In this document: piece after piece, positions 24,810 through 32,787 of the stretch
Layout: the number at the start of each line of letters is the position of its first letter
Position numbering within the stretch: the first letter of the stretch is position 1
Origin: Neorhizobium sp. UBA3556
Lineage (GTDB): Bacteria; Pseudomonadota; Alphaproteobacteria; Rhizobiales; Rhizobiaceae
NCBI GenBank assembly: GCA_002376235.1
Contig: DFNX01000006.1
Location: forward strand, 62,001-126,000
DNA: 64,000 nucleotides
Direction: 5' to 3'
The notes under the pieces: generated by a model
Seen by the model: only the letters and a program-made list of their open reading frames with translations
The model's database searches: none
Told to the model about the DNA's origin: nothing
Made by a program: the position numbers and the translations under genes

Positions 24810-25574
24810 ATGACTAAAACCAAGATCACCGGCCATCGCGGCGCTCGCAATCTCTGGCCGGAAAACTCGCTGACCGGTTTTCGCAACGTGCTGGCGCTCG
24901 GCGTCGATGCGATCGAATTCGACGTGCACCTGACCGATGCCGGCGAGCTTGTCGTCATCCATGACGCTACGCTGGAACGGACGACGGACAAGGCCGGCCT
25001 GGTGCGTCATCTCACACCGCAGTCGCGTACCGACACATATCTCGAAGGGACGGCGGATACGGTGCCGACGCTTGCGGATGTGCTTGCCATTCTCGTCGAT
25101 GCTGGCGAGCGGCAGCTTCACGTCGAGATCAAGTCCGACGAGGGGAAAAAGCCTTATCCCGGCATCACCGAGAAGGTTGTGGCCGAGATCGAGCGTTTCG
25201 GTCTCGCAAACCGCTGCCATCTGACATCGTTCGATGTTTCCGTGCTGGAGGAATGCCGTCTCGTGGCACCGAAGGTGGAGCGTCTCGTTTCGGTCAATGC
25301 CGAATGGGCGGCAAAGCAGGGCGGACTTGCGGCCTTCATCGACAATGTCGATGCCCTCGTCGATATCGTTGCCATCCATCACGAGCTTATGGCTGCCGAG
25401 TGGGATCTCATTACGTCGAAACTGCCACTTGAGCGTCTCTGCGTCTGGACGCTGAATGACGAGGTGTTGATCCGGCCATGGCTGGAGCGTGGCATCGGTC
25501 ACCTGACCTCCGACAGCCCCGACCTCGCGCTCAGCCTGCGCGAAGCAATCCAATCGCAATCCGAACCTGCCTGA
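24810..25574 (+). CDS. Glycerophosphodiester phosphodiesterase family protein
   Basis: A 254-residue cytoplasmic GDPD-type TIM barrel. The active-site set is present: His9-Arg10 (GHRGARNLWPENS), Glu18-Asn19, Glu36 and Asp38 (IEFDVHLT), His51 (VVIHDATLERTT), later HVEIKSDEG and the terminal LCVWTLNDEV. It would hydrolyse a glycerophosphodiester, or a similar phosphodiester brought in by the linked ABC importer, to an alcohol and glycerol 3-phosphate. No signal peptide, so the substrate must be imported first. The ATG at 24810 has AAGGAA in front. Confidence 0.9.
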   Translation: MTKTKITGHRGARNLWPENSLTGFRNVLALGVDAIEFDVHLTDAGELVVIHDATLERTTDKAGLVRHLTPQSRTDTYLEGTADTVPTLADVLAILVDAGERQLHVEIKSDEGKKPYPGITEKVVAEIERFGLANRCHLTSFDVSVLEECRLVAPKVERLVSVNAEWAAKQGGLAAFIDNVDALVDIVAIHHELMAAEWDLITSKLPLERLCVWTLNDEVLIRPWLERGIGHLTSDSPDLALSLREAIQSQSEPA

Positions 25575-25588
25575 AAAGGAATTTGACC

Positions 25589-26503
25589 ATGAGTAATATC
25601 ATAGGCACGGGCTTCAATGCCGGCTCAGTAGACGGAGAGCTTGCAAGCCTTGAACAGGAGCTGCGGATTCTCGCCGAGATCGGCGTGGATACTGTCGAAC
25701 TGGGCCTCACCAGCCTCGATCTGATCGCCGGCGGCCGCATTATCGAGGAGCGTGCCGCAAGGCTCGTCGCGATCACCAAGCAGTTCAATTTCCGCTACAC
25801 GGTTCACGGCCTCGTCTCTTCCAACTTCATGGATCCGGACACGTGCCGTTACCAGATCGACGCCGCCAAGGCGCTGGCTGAGGTCTGCGACCGGATCGAT
25901 GCGCGTATCCTCGTCCAGCATGGCGGAAACCTGCGGGCCGACCAGCTTGCCGAACGCGCGGATGCCGACAAACGCGAGCGTGAAGCGCTGTTCGAACTTG
26001 CCGAGTTCTGCAAACCCTATGGCGTGCGGATCGCATTCGAAAACATCTTCACCACCGAGCTTGGCCAGTATCGTCAGACGCCGACTCAGGTTGCCGAAAC
26101 CGTCAGGACGGTCAACCATCCGAACCTGGTGGCATTGATCGATTTCAGCCACGCCTATCTCGAATCCACCTATCGGGGCCTGAATTTCCGCGAGGAACTG
26201 CGCGCCATGGCGTCTGTTGCAGGCCATCTGCATGTGCATGACTCGTTTGGTCGCCCGCAGGCTTTCTACAAGCCGTATCACGTGCAGGAAAACACCGCAC
26301 TTGGCATCGGCGACCTGCATATGCCGCTCGGTTGGGGCGATATCGACTGGGAAGACATCTTCTCCGAGCTCAGCTTTCTGCCGGGTACCGTGCTGATGAT
26401 GGAGATCGGTCGCCGTTACCACGCGGAACAGCCTGCAAGCCTCGAACGCGCCAAACAACTCATCGCCCTCAATGCCAATCGGGCGACAATTGCGGCTGAG
26501 TGA
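25589..26503 (+). CDS. Sugar phosphate isomerase/epimerase family TIM-barrel protein
   Basis: A 304-residue xylose-isomerase-like TIM barrel. Metal-ligand-bearing strands look right: GVDTVELGLTSLDL, RILVQHGGNL, VRIAFENIFTTE, LVALIDFSHAYLEST, AGHLHVHDSFGR and the terminal TVLMMEIGRRYH. The gene follows the phosphodiesterase by 14 bp with AAGGA in front of the ATG and ends the operon; a terminator lies at 26516-26550. A role in converting the sugar or polyol part released by the phosphodiesterase is plausible, but the family is too broad for a firm substrate. Confidence 0.82.
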   Translation: MSNIIGTGFNAGSVDGELASLEQELRILAEIGVDTVELGLTSLDLIAGGRIIEERAARLVAITKQFNFRYTVHGLVSSNFMDPDTCRYQIDAAKALAEVCDRIDARILVQHGGNLRADQLAERADADKREREALFELAEFCKPYGVRIAFENIFTTELGQYRQTPTQVAETVRTVNHPNLVALIDFSHAYLESTYRGLNFREELRAMASVAGHLHVHDSFGRPQAFYKPYHVQENTALGIGDLHMPLGWGDIDWEDIFSELSFLPGTVLMMEIGRRYHAEQPASLERAKQLIALNANRATIAAE

Positions 26504-26515
26504 TATGAGGCTGTG

Positions 26516-26550
26516 GCCTCCCTTTCTGCGCAAGAAGGGGAGGCGCTTTT
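26516..26550 (+). terminator. Rho-independent terminator of the SorC-linked ABC operon
   Basis: GCCTCCCTTTCT (26516-26527) pairs with AGAAGGGGAGGC (26533-26544), one G-T pair, followed by GCTTTT. Confidence 0.8.
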
Positions 26551-26599
26551 AACCGAAAGCCCGTTTGGCGCCGGAGCATTTCTGCCCTTCCAGTTCAAA

Positions 26600-26636
26600 G
26601 CAATTCCAGAAAAATCACGTCCCACTTCTGCTGGAA
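26600..26636. repeat. Short hairpin repeat of rhizobial intergenic type, copy 1
   Basis: The segment is bounded by CAATTCCAG and CTGGAATT. Its reverse complement starts AATTCCAGCAGAAGTGGGA and resembles the repeat at 30191-30239, so the two lie in inverted orientation. Confidence 0.6.
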
Positions 26637-26649
26637 TTTCTGTGATCCG

Positions 26650-28248
26650 CTATGCCATGTGCCTGACGATCTTTGCCGGTTGCGCGCGTCGGACGATTCC
26701 CACCAGGTGATGCGCCAGGCGAACGCCGAATGCGACAGCCGGAAATGTCGGGTTGGCCTGTCCCGATGTCGGGAATATCGAGCTTCCGGCCACGAAGAGA
26801 TTATCGACATCAAAGGTGCGGCAGTTGGCGTCCACAACGCCATCGTGGCGGTTGCTGCCCATGCGCGTCAATCCTATCTGGTGATAGCCGTCATGGGATT
26901 GCGACACCACCATTTCTTCCAGATCACCTTCCCGGAAGCGTAGCGAGCCGAGGCCGGTTTTCCGCAGCCACTCATCAAAACTGTGATGGACGCGTAGAAC
27001 GGACTGATAATCTTCCGGGCAGTAGCTGAATTCGGTGCTTATCCCGAGCTGATTATATTGGTCGGGATCGTTGACCAGTTGTACCCGGCTTGATCTCCTA
27101 GGCACCTGCTCGGCATGATAACGAAGTCCATATTCGTTTTGCGCATCGCGCACCTGGAGATGCGGCAGTCCATAAAAATACCTGTCATGTGCAAGCCTGG
27201 AGAGTGATGCCAGACCGTTGATGGGATGGCGCATCAGGAACATGCCATGGGTGATGCAGTCCTGTCGCGAGGCGCTGCGTCGGCCTTTCATGACCTCTCT
27301 CAGAAAGGCAGCAGAGGCCAATGCCTGACGCGGGGGAAGTTTGCCCATATCCGAGTTGTGCGGCCACATCGCCGTATTCAACAGTTCCAGACTTCGTTGG
27401 GTCTGCGCAGAGGGCTGCAGACGCCTGCGTGTGAAACGTCCGTCTTGTTGTCGCTTAAAGAAGAATTGTTCCGCGATCGCCTCTGACTGGAACCGTATCT
27501 GGGCGATCTGGCCGGTCAGGTGGCCCATGTAATATCGTCCAAGCGGGCCTTCTTTTCCGGCAAAAAGGTCGGGAAACCGTGCCTGCAGGTTCAGCAAAAG
27601 GCGTGAATTCTCGCGGCCGCCGCATGCCAGAACGAAATGCTTTGCTCGAACCGTGCCCAGATGCTTGTCACAGCGAATGGTTGCCGACGCAGTTCTGCTC
27701 GTTGCGCTGTCAAAATTCAGTTGGATCAATTGGGCATCGAGCAGGATATGCAGCAATTTGGAAGACAGAAGGGCCGAGCGGTTTGCGGTGGCGGTGTTGC
27801 GCGGGAAAGCCCAGCTTTCGACCGATTCCATAAATGCTGCGTTTGACGTCGAAGTGTTGTGCGGACGGGGAGCCTTCATCAGCGTTGCCGCCTCCACATA
27901 ATAAGGCTCCAGTTCGCTGTGGCTGATCGGCCAGGCCGCATCTTCGCCAAGATAGTCGCGGTGCTCGAAATCGATATCGTCGAACTCAACGCATCGCCCT
28001 CCCCAGCGACTTGATGTGCCTCCCAAGCCGAATGCCAAAGTGTCATGGTCGGGAGCGTGGGGAACCGCATCATCCAGCCGCACCCCCTCTTGCCTCTTTG
28101 GCGCACTCGCGTTTCGTGCCCCACGTTCAAGAAGGAGCGTTCGAATGCCGGAATTGCTCAAGGTAAGCGCAATGCAGACGCCGACAGGTCCGGCTCCGAC
28201 AACACACACATCGAACTCGCTATTCAGGACATCGCGGCTGGAAAGCAT
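26650..28248 (-). CDS. GMC-type FAD-dependent oxidoreductase
   Basis: A 532-residue flavoprotein. The ADP-binding fold is at the N-terminus (FDVCVVGAGPVGVCIALTLS), LGGTSSRWGGRC follows as in GMC-like polyol and sugar oxidases, and the C-terminal flavin-contacting segment FVAGSSIFPTSGQANPTFPA has the expected SG-x-x-NPT pattern. The start at 28248 has GGAGTG upstream. Homologues act on sugars, sterols or exopolysaccharide precursors; the substrate here is unknown. It is a single gene with no recognisable partner, flanked by short repeats, and its protein is more degenerate in look than neighbouring enzymes. Confidence 0.82.
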   Translation of the reverse strand: MLSSRDVLNSEFDVCVVGAGPVGVCIALTLSNSGIRTLLLERGARNASAPKRQEGVRLDDAVPHAPDHDTLAFGLGGTSSRWGGRCVEFDDIDFEHRDYLGEDAAWPISHSELEPYYVEAATLMKAPRPHNTSTSNAAFMESVESWAFPRNTATANRSALLSSKLLHILLDAQLIQLNFDSATSRTASATIRCDKHLGTVRAKHFVLACGGRENSRLLLNLQARFPDLFAGKEGPLGRYYMGHLTGQIAQIRFQSEAIAEQFFFKRQQDGRFTRRRLQPSAQTQRSLELLNTAMWPHNSDMGKLPPRQALASAAFLREVMKGRRSASRQDCITHGMFLMRHPINGLASLSRLAHDRYFYGLPHLQVRDAQNEYGLRYHAEQVPRRSSRVQLVNDPDQYNQLGISTEFSYCPEDYQSVLRVHHSFDEWLRKTGLGSLRFREGDLEEMVVSQSHDGYHQIGLTRMGSNRHDGVVDANCRTFDVDNLFVAGSSIFPTSGQANPTFPAVAFGVRLAHHLVGIVRRAQPAKIVRHMA

Positions 28249-28546
28249 GAAGATACACTCCGTCACAGGTCGGACATGTACTCATGCGCATCGATGATAC
28301 GCCCACATGGCCGATTTCGCCTCGCTACATCGTGGAAGGCGTGCCGCGACGCCTTCCTGCTCTCAATCAGTTGTCCCGGAAGAAACATCCAATCCGCGCG
28401 TACAGAAAAGATGTGCTGACCTATTCTTCGAAAACAACGTAACGCATGCAGGATAGAAGTGAAATTATTGTCTTGATGTGGGTGTGTCGAGTTTAGTCTC
28501 GATCTAATCGAATAGATGATGAAGTGATGTTGGGTGAAACGCAAGA
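28249..28546. other. Intergenic stretch without a recognised gene
   Basis: About 300 bp of moderate AT content upstream of the GMC oxidoreductase. Short frames occur on both strands but none shows a family resemblance or a good ribosome binding site. It may hold the oxidoreductase promoter; nothing definite was seen. Confidence 0.5.
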
Positions 28547-28717
28547 TTAATCGAGAATCTTCTTGAAATTTGTTTCACGCCGATCCAGATAGGCGGCTTG
28601 CCCGGCCGAAAAATAGGCAATATGCCTCTTCGCTCTAAGGCATTCAGCTGAGCTGACGATAGATTGCAGTTCTTCACGGCAGCGTTTGGAAAACAAAGGA
28701 GCATCAATGTCAAACAT
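28547..28717 (-). CDS. Possible small protein of 56 residues, unknown
   Basis: The frame from ATG 28717 reads MFDIDAPLFSKRCREELQSI, later AKRHIAYFSAGQAAYLDRRE, with balanced composition and a GGTGAC upstream, so it looks more protein-like than a random frame. It is divergent from, and overlaps by 11 bp, the ribosome-binding-site-selected start of the plus-strand gene at 28707. I recognise no family. Confidence 0.35.
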   Translation of the reverse strand: MFDIDAPLFSKRCREELQSIVSSAECLRAKRHIAYFSAGQAAYLDRRETNFKKILD

Positions 28718-29069
28718 AGGTGTCACCATAAGAAACGCGCGCAATCACCGCGGTGCCAACATGAAAGCCTGGCCTAAACTTTTGACGTTTCTCGCCTGCT
28801 CGCTGGCCTTGGCCGGACCCGGCCATACAGCCGAGTATTTCTGGTCAAGCAGTAGCGCATGCACTGAGAGACAATTGCAGGTACAGCGGATCCGAGACGG
28901 TTTGAGAGCAGGATTCATCGAGCTACGGCTGGCCGAGCTTGGGCATGGCGGCGTCAAGGATGATCCCAACTGGACGCCGCCTCAGGTCATTGAAGATGCG
29001 ACCTTCAAGAGCATCGATCAATATATCCTCGACCTGAAGATCATTTGTGGCCAGCGTTACCCGAACTGA
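28707..29069 (+). CDS. Small secreted protein of unknown function
   Basis: About 120 residues with a signal-peptide-like N-terminus: a basic region (RNARNHRGANMKAWPK), hydrophobic LLTFLACSLALAGPG and a likely cleavage after HTA. The mature part contains two Cys residues (SACTERQ and IICGQRYPN) that could form a disulphide. The ATG at 28707 has AAGGAG at the right distance; the internal ATG at 28761 would give a more standard signal peptide length but has no good ribosome binding site. I recognise no family. It is a single gene in the repeat-bounded block. Confidence 0.55.
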   Translation: MSNIGVTIRNARNHRGANMKAWPKLLTFLACSLALAGPGHTAEYFWSSSSACTERQLQVQRIRDGLRAGFIELRLAELGHGGVKDDPNWTPPQVIEDATFKSIDQYILDLKIICGQRYPN

Positions 29070-29267
29070 GTCTTTCATTTTAAGGCAGAGCAAGGTGCCG
29101 ATGACTGCTGATCGGGGACTATCTGCAAAAAAATACGGAAATTTCGAGTGCCGCCATTTTCCCTATCTTTGCCGACACGTTAATTTGAGGTTCGCAGGGT
29201 TGAGGGTTCGGAGTTAGACTATAGTTTTCAAGGGATGTTTTCCCTTTATGTTTTGAGGATTTGCGCC

Positions 29268-30173
29268 ATGGATCTCGAAAATAACTTGCGGTCGATCGTA
29301 GCGGTCCGAGCCTCCATTCCCGAAAACGCCTTTACTGCCGGCGCTCTTGGCACGCGGCGCGAAGGCAGCGGTGTCGTGATCCGCGAAAACGGTTTGGTCC
29401 TTACGATCGGTTACCTGATCACCGAAGCCACCGAGGTCTGGCTGACGCGTCACGATGGTCGGGTCGTGCCGGCCTATGTCACAGCCTATGATCAGGAAAG
29501 CGGTTTCGGCCTTGTTCAGGCACTTGCACCGCTCGACCTGCCGGCGCTTGCTATCGGGAATTCGGATGAAGCATCCGTTGAAGATGCAATCGTCTTTGCC
29601 GATGGAGAGGGGCAGTATGTTCGCGGGCATATCGTCGCCAAGCAGGAATTCGCCGGTTATTGGGAATATCTGCTTGAAGAGGCGATCTTCATCTCCCCCG
29701 CCCATCCCTCATGGGGCGGAGCGGCGCTGATCGATGCCGAAGGAAAGCTTATCGGTCTCGGATCACTCCGATTGCAGATGAGCAAGGGCGGTGAAATCGC
29801 CGACATCAATATGGTCGTGCCTATCAATCTGCTTAAACCGATCCTCGATGAGGTCTTGAGCCAAGGCATGATCAACAAGCAGGCACGGCCTTGGCTCGGG
29901 GCGTATTCGGCTGAAACCAACGGCGAAGTTGTGGTCATGAGTGTCACGCAAGACGGGCCGGCCGCAAAGGCGGGTTTGAAAAGTGGTGATGTGATCTCCG
30001 AGATCCGTGACGGTGAAGTGGATGGATTGGCGGATTTCTACCGAAAGGTTTGGGAAAGCGGCTCACCCGGCGCCGAGATTCCAATGCGGATACTTCGCGA
30101 CGGCCGCGAAGCCTGGCTCAGGGTCAAGTCGGCAGACAGAAACGATTTTCTCATCAAGCCGTCGCTGCAATAA
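29268..30173 (+). CDS. HtrA/DegP-like protein with degenerate protease triad and a PDZ domain
   Basis: A 301-residue protein with the trypsin-like DegP fold (residues about 5-190) and one PDZ domain (about 205-290; WLGAYSAETNGEVVVMSVTQ, AAKAGLKSGDVISEI). All three catalytic positions seem lost: the motif around His reads LTIGYLIT instead of VTNNHVV (Tyr49), the Asp motif reads YDQESGFGLVQ (Gly79), and the Ser motif reads HPSWGGAAL instead of GNSGGAL (Trp149). No signal peptide precedes MDLENNLRSIVAVRA, so it is probably cytoplasmic. It likely works as a binding or scaffold protein, not a protease. GAGGAT lies before the ATG at 29268. Confidence 0.8.
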   Translation: MDLENNLRSIVAVRASIPENAFTAGALGTRREGSGVVIRENGLVLTIGYLITEATEVWLTRHDGRVVPAYVTAYDQESGFGLVQALAPLDLPALAIGNSDEASVEDAIVFADGEGQYVRGHIVAKQEFAGYWEYLLEEAIFISPAHPSWGGAALIDAEGKLIGLGSLRLQMSKGGEIADINMVVPINLLKPILDEVLSQGMINKQARPWLGAYSAETNGEVVVMSVTQDGPAAKAGLKSGDVISEIRDGEVDGLADFYRKVWESGSPGAEIPMRILRDGREAWLRVKSADRNDFLIKPSLQ

Positions 30174-30190
30174 TCGCTGCGGCGGCGTTA

Positions 30191-30239
30191 CAGCAATTCC
30201 AGCAAAAGTGGGAATCGGTTTTGCGTCCGGAAATGCTCT
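30191..30239. repeat. Short hairpin repeat of rhizobial intergenic type, copy 2
   Basis: AGCAATTCCAGCAAAAGTGG is followed by a partly complementary arm with TTTTGC and CCGGAAATGC. It resembles the reverse complement of the copy at 26600-26636. Widespread repeats of this form lie between genes in rhizobia. Confidence 0.6.
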
Positions 30240-31500
30240 AGCGTATCAGGATCGCCCTGAAATCATTGACATTCGTTCCTGTCGGTCCGGTTTCGAACAG
30301 ATCGCCGATTGCCGAGAAGCCGGAATAGCTGTCGTTGCGGTCAAGCAATGCGCGGCCATCAAGACCGGCGCGCAGTAGACGTTGCGCCGTCGTACCATCG
30401 ATAAAGGCGCCGGCATTGTCTTCCGAGCCATCGATCCCGTCGGTATCGGCGGCCAATGCCACGATCCCGGTGCCGCCGATCGCTAGGGCGAAGGACAATG
30501 CGAATTCTCCGTTTCGTCCCCCCTTGCCGCCCTCGGAGCGGAGCGTAACCGTCGTTTCGCCGCCGGAAAGCAGCACTGCGGGCCGTGTGAATGGCCGGTT
30601 CTTCACGGCGACTTCCCGTGCGATAGCCGCATGGACAAGTGCGACATCCCGTGCCTCACCTTCAATGGAGTCCGAAAGGATATGCGCCTCGATGCCATGA
30701 GTGCGGGCAAGGGCAGCTGCAGCTTCAAGCGAAACGCCAGCCGATGCTATGACGTGGTACTCGTTCCTCGCAAAACAGGGATCGTCCGGCGCTGGCGCCT
30801 CGGCTGCCGGTGACTTCAGATGCTCGATTATCCGGGTCGGCAGTTTCATCCGATATTGCTCGATGATCGTGAGCGCTTCCTGCCGCGTGCTGCCATCGGG
30901 TACGGTTGGGCCTGAGGCGACGAAGGCGGGATTGTCGCCGGGTATGTCCGATACGATCAGGCTGACGACACGCGCTTTCGTTGCCGTGGCCAGTCGTCCG
31001 CCCTTGATCGTCGATACATGTTTGCGCACCACGTTCATGGCCGAAATCGGCGCGCCGGATGCGAGCAGCGCCTCATTAAGTACTATCTCGTCTTGAAGCG
31101 TGAGGCCTTCCGGAGGCGACGGCAGCAAAGCGGAGCCGCCACCGCAGATAAGGGCGATCACCAAATCATTTTCCGTAAGGCCTGACACAGTCTCTATCAG
31201 CCGGCGGCTTGCGGCGAGACCGGCCTCGTCGGGCACGGGATGAGCCGCTTCAATGATCTCTACGTTCTTCGTCTCGCAGCCATAACCGTATCGAGTGACA
31301 ACGATACCGCTGAGTGCAGGGCCAGTCCATACAGTCTCCAGAGCCGCGGCCATCTGCGCTGCTCCCTTGCCGGCACCGATGACGACCGTGCGGCCATCTG
31401 CCGGTGGTTGCGGCAGGTGTCTGCTGATTCCGTTGAGGGGATCTGCGGCCTTCACGGCGGCATCAAACAGCATTTGCAGTAATTGGCGCTCGCCGATCAT
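30238..31500 (-). CDS. Glycerate 2-kinase, MOFRL family (GckA/TtuD type)
   Basis: A 420-residue glycerate kinase of the two-domain GckA/MOFRL type. N-terminal landmarks are RTVVIGAGKGAAQMAAALE, GYGCETKNVEIIEAAHPVPD, ALICGGGSALLPSP and MNVVRKHVSTIKGG; the C-terminal MOFRL part has VLLSGGETTVT, GGKGGRNGEFALSFA, AADTDGIDGSEDNAGAF and the end TGPTGTNVNDF. It phosphorylates D-glycerate to 2-phosphoglycerate, linking tartrate, glyoxylate or hydroxypyruvate breakdown to glycolysis. The ATG at 31500 is preceded by AGGAGATGAC. It stands alone here; the hydroxyacid dehydrogenases in the 2.6-9.5 kb region could supply glycerate, but this is speculative. Confidence 0.9.
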   Translation of the reverse strand: MIGERQLLQMLFDAAVKAADPLNGISRHLPQPPADGRTVVIGAGKGAAQMAAALETVWTGPALSGIVVTRYGYGCETKNVEIIEAAHPVPDEAGLAASRRLIETVSGLTENDLVIALICGGGSALLPSPPEGLTLQDEIVLNEALLASGAPISAMNVVRKHVSTIKGGRLATATKARVVSLIVSDIPGDNPAFVASGPTVPDGSTRQEALTIIEQYRMKLPTRIIEHLKSPAAEAPAPDDPCFARNEYHVIASAGVSLEAAAALARTHGIEAHILSDSIEGEARDVALVHAAIAREVAVKNRPFTRPAVLLSGGETTVTLRSEGGKGGRNGEFALSFALAIGGTGIVALAADTDGIDGSEDNAGAFIDGTTAQRLLRAGLDGRALLDRNDSYSGFSAIGDLFETGPTGTNVNDFRAILIR

Positions 31501-31633
31501 GTCATCTCCTCTTCCCGTCGACATGTTCTGACCACGACGTTCTGCATGCGTCAATCACGCTTTTGCCTACGGATATCGACTGTTAGAAGCAGGCATGCTG
31601 CGACGGACTTACGCTTCCCGGAGGAATGCAGCG

Positions 31634-32245
31634 TCACGACCACGAACCGGCAAGCGGATTGCCGATAAGCGGGATATCCTTGACCGTTCCGTGCTGTTGC
31701 TGAACGGAGATGGATGCGGGTATCTGTCTCGACGATTTGCGAAACCATTTCGCAGCAACAGTGGCAAGGTCCCCAATCATCGCATGCTTGCGCCAATCTG
31801 CGAAACGCCTTGCCGTCGCCTCCGGCTCAGAGCGATAGAAGAAATCGCCCGATCGTTCGAGGTCGTTGATTGATGCAGCCATCTCGGACATGGGGCGCTG
31901 GAACATTTTTGAAGCGACGGAAAGATCTTTTGCACTTTCCGAAAATGCAGGGGCCATGAAGTCGATTGCCCAGCCTTCTGCCTCAACCCAGCAATGAAAA
32001 TTCTCTCCGGCGCCGGTTACGAAACCGTCTTCGCGGTGATCTGCATAAAGGATCACCGTGCCATCTAGATTATATGCCGCAAGGCCACCTTTCGGTGTCG
32101 CGTCCAGCTTGTAGTGCTGTTGCAGAATAAAAGCGCCGAATGTGCTGAAATACATGGCTGCCGTTGCAGGATCGGCGTTCTCGTTGACCAGCAGGCTGTT
32201 GATGACCTTGTAAATCCGGTGATAGTCAGTTTGCTTGATCAACAT
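31634..32245 (-). CDS. DUF2026-like protein
   Basis: About 203 residues, soluble. The sequence starts MLIKQTDYHRIYKVINSLLV, includes FSTFGAFILQQHYKLDA, NLDGTVILYADHREDG and FHCWVEAEGWAIDFMAPAF, in which the Cys-Trp and His-Trp pattern reminds of a papain/transglutaminase-like fold. I think this is the DUF2026 family but am not certain. An alternative ATG at 32281 adds 12 residues; 32245 is preferred because AAGGG lies upstream. No operon partner. Confidence 0.6.
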   Translation of the reverse strand: MLIKQTDYHRIYKVINSLLVNENADPATAAMYFSTFGAFILQQHYKLDATPKGGLAAYNLDGTVILYADHREDGFVTGAGENFHCWVEAEGWAIDFMAPAFSESAKDLSVASKMFQRPMSEMAASINDLERSGDFFYRSEPEATARRFADWRKHAMIGDLATVAAKWFRKSSRQIPASISVQQQHGTVKDIPLIGNPLAGSWS

Positions 32246-32374
32246 GCCGGTCTGCCCTTCAAATCGCGTAATTCTGGGCACCTTTAGCGCATCGTTCCGA
32301 CAATCGAAATCTGTTTTCGGCGGGATCGGCCCGAAGCTTCGATGCTTTCATCCAACCGCGAGCATTCATGCGAC

Positions 32375-32410
32375 AAAAAATGGAGCCGCGTTGTTTGCCA
32401 CGCGGCTCCA
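32375..32410 (-). terminator. Rho-independent terminator of the cold shock gene
   Basis: TGGAGCCGCGT (32381-32391) pairs with ACGCGGCTCCA (32400-32410); read on the minus strand the stem ends in TTTTTT. Confidence 0.9.
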
Positions 32411-32436
32411 TCGAATATCAGCTGTCAGTGATCCGC

Positions 32437-32640
32437 TTACAGCGGGTTGACGTTTTCAGCCTTCGACTTGCCGGTCTTGCGATCCTGGCCCAGTTCGTAG
32501 CTGACCTTCTGGCCATCACGCAGAGCGGCACCGTAGGCGACCGCCGAAATGTGCACGAACACGTCCGCGCCGCCATTTTCAGGCGTGATAAAGCCGAAGC
32601 CCTTGTCTTGGTTGAAAAATTTTACAGTGCCGGTCGCCAT
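32437..32640 (-). CDS. Cold shock domain protein, CspA family
   Basis: A 67-residue single OB-fold protein. RNP1 is KGFGFITPE and RNP2 is VFVHISAV; MATGTVKFFNQDKGFGFI is the usual start. It binds single-stranded RNA and DNA and acts as an RNA chaperone. It has its own terminator, and the 147-bp gap to the upstream J-domain gene leaves room for the long leader usual for csp genes. Confidence 0.95.
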   Translation of the reverse strand: MATGTVKFFNQDKGFGFITPENGGADVFVHISAVAYGAALRDGQKVSYELGQDRKTGKSKAENVNPL

Positions 32641-32787
32641 CAGAGTTCCCTGTTCAATTGGAGCATGTGCCCCACAAATTCATATAACGACGCAGAAGTG
32701 CCCCGTCATACAGATACCACGCCGCAAGACGCTTGATCGTTACATATCCCGAATTTGGGGCTCAGGTAAACCTTATCCAAGCAACCT

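Noticed and set aside
31551..31873. Small plus-strand frames near 31.6-31.9 kb
   Set aside because: Antisense to the DUF2026-like gene, no ribosome binding site and no resemblance to known proteins.
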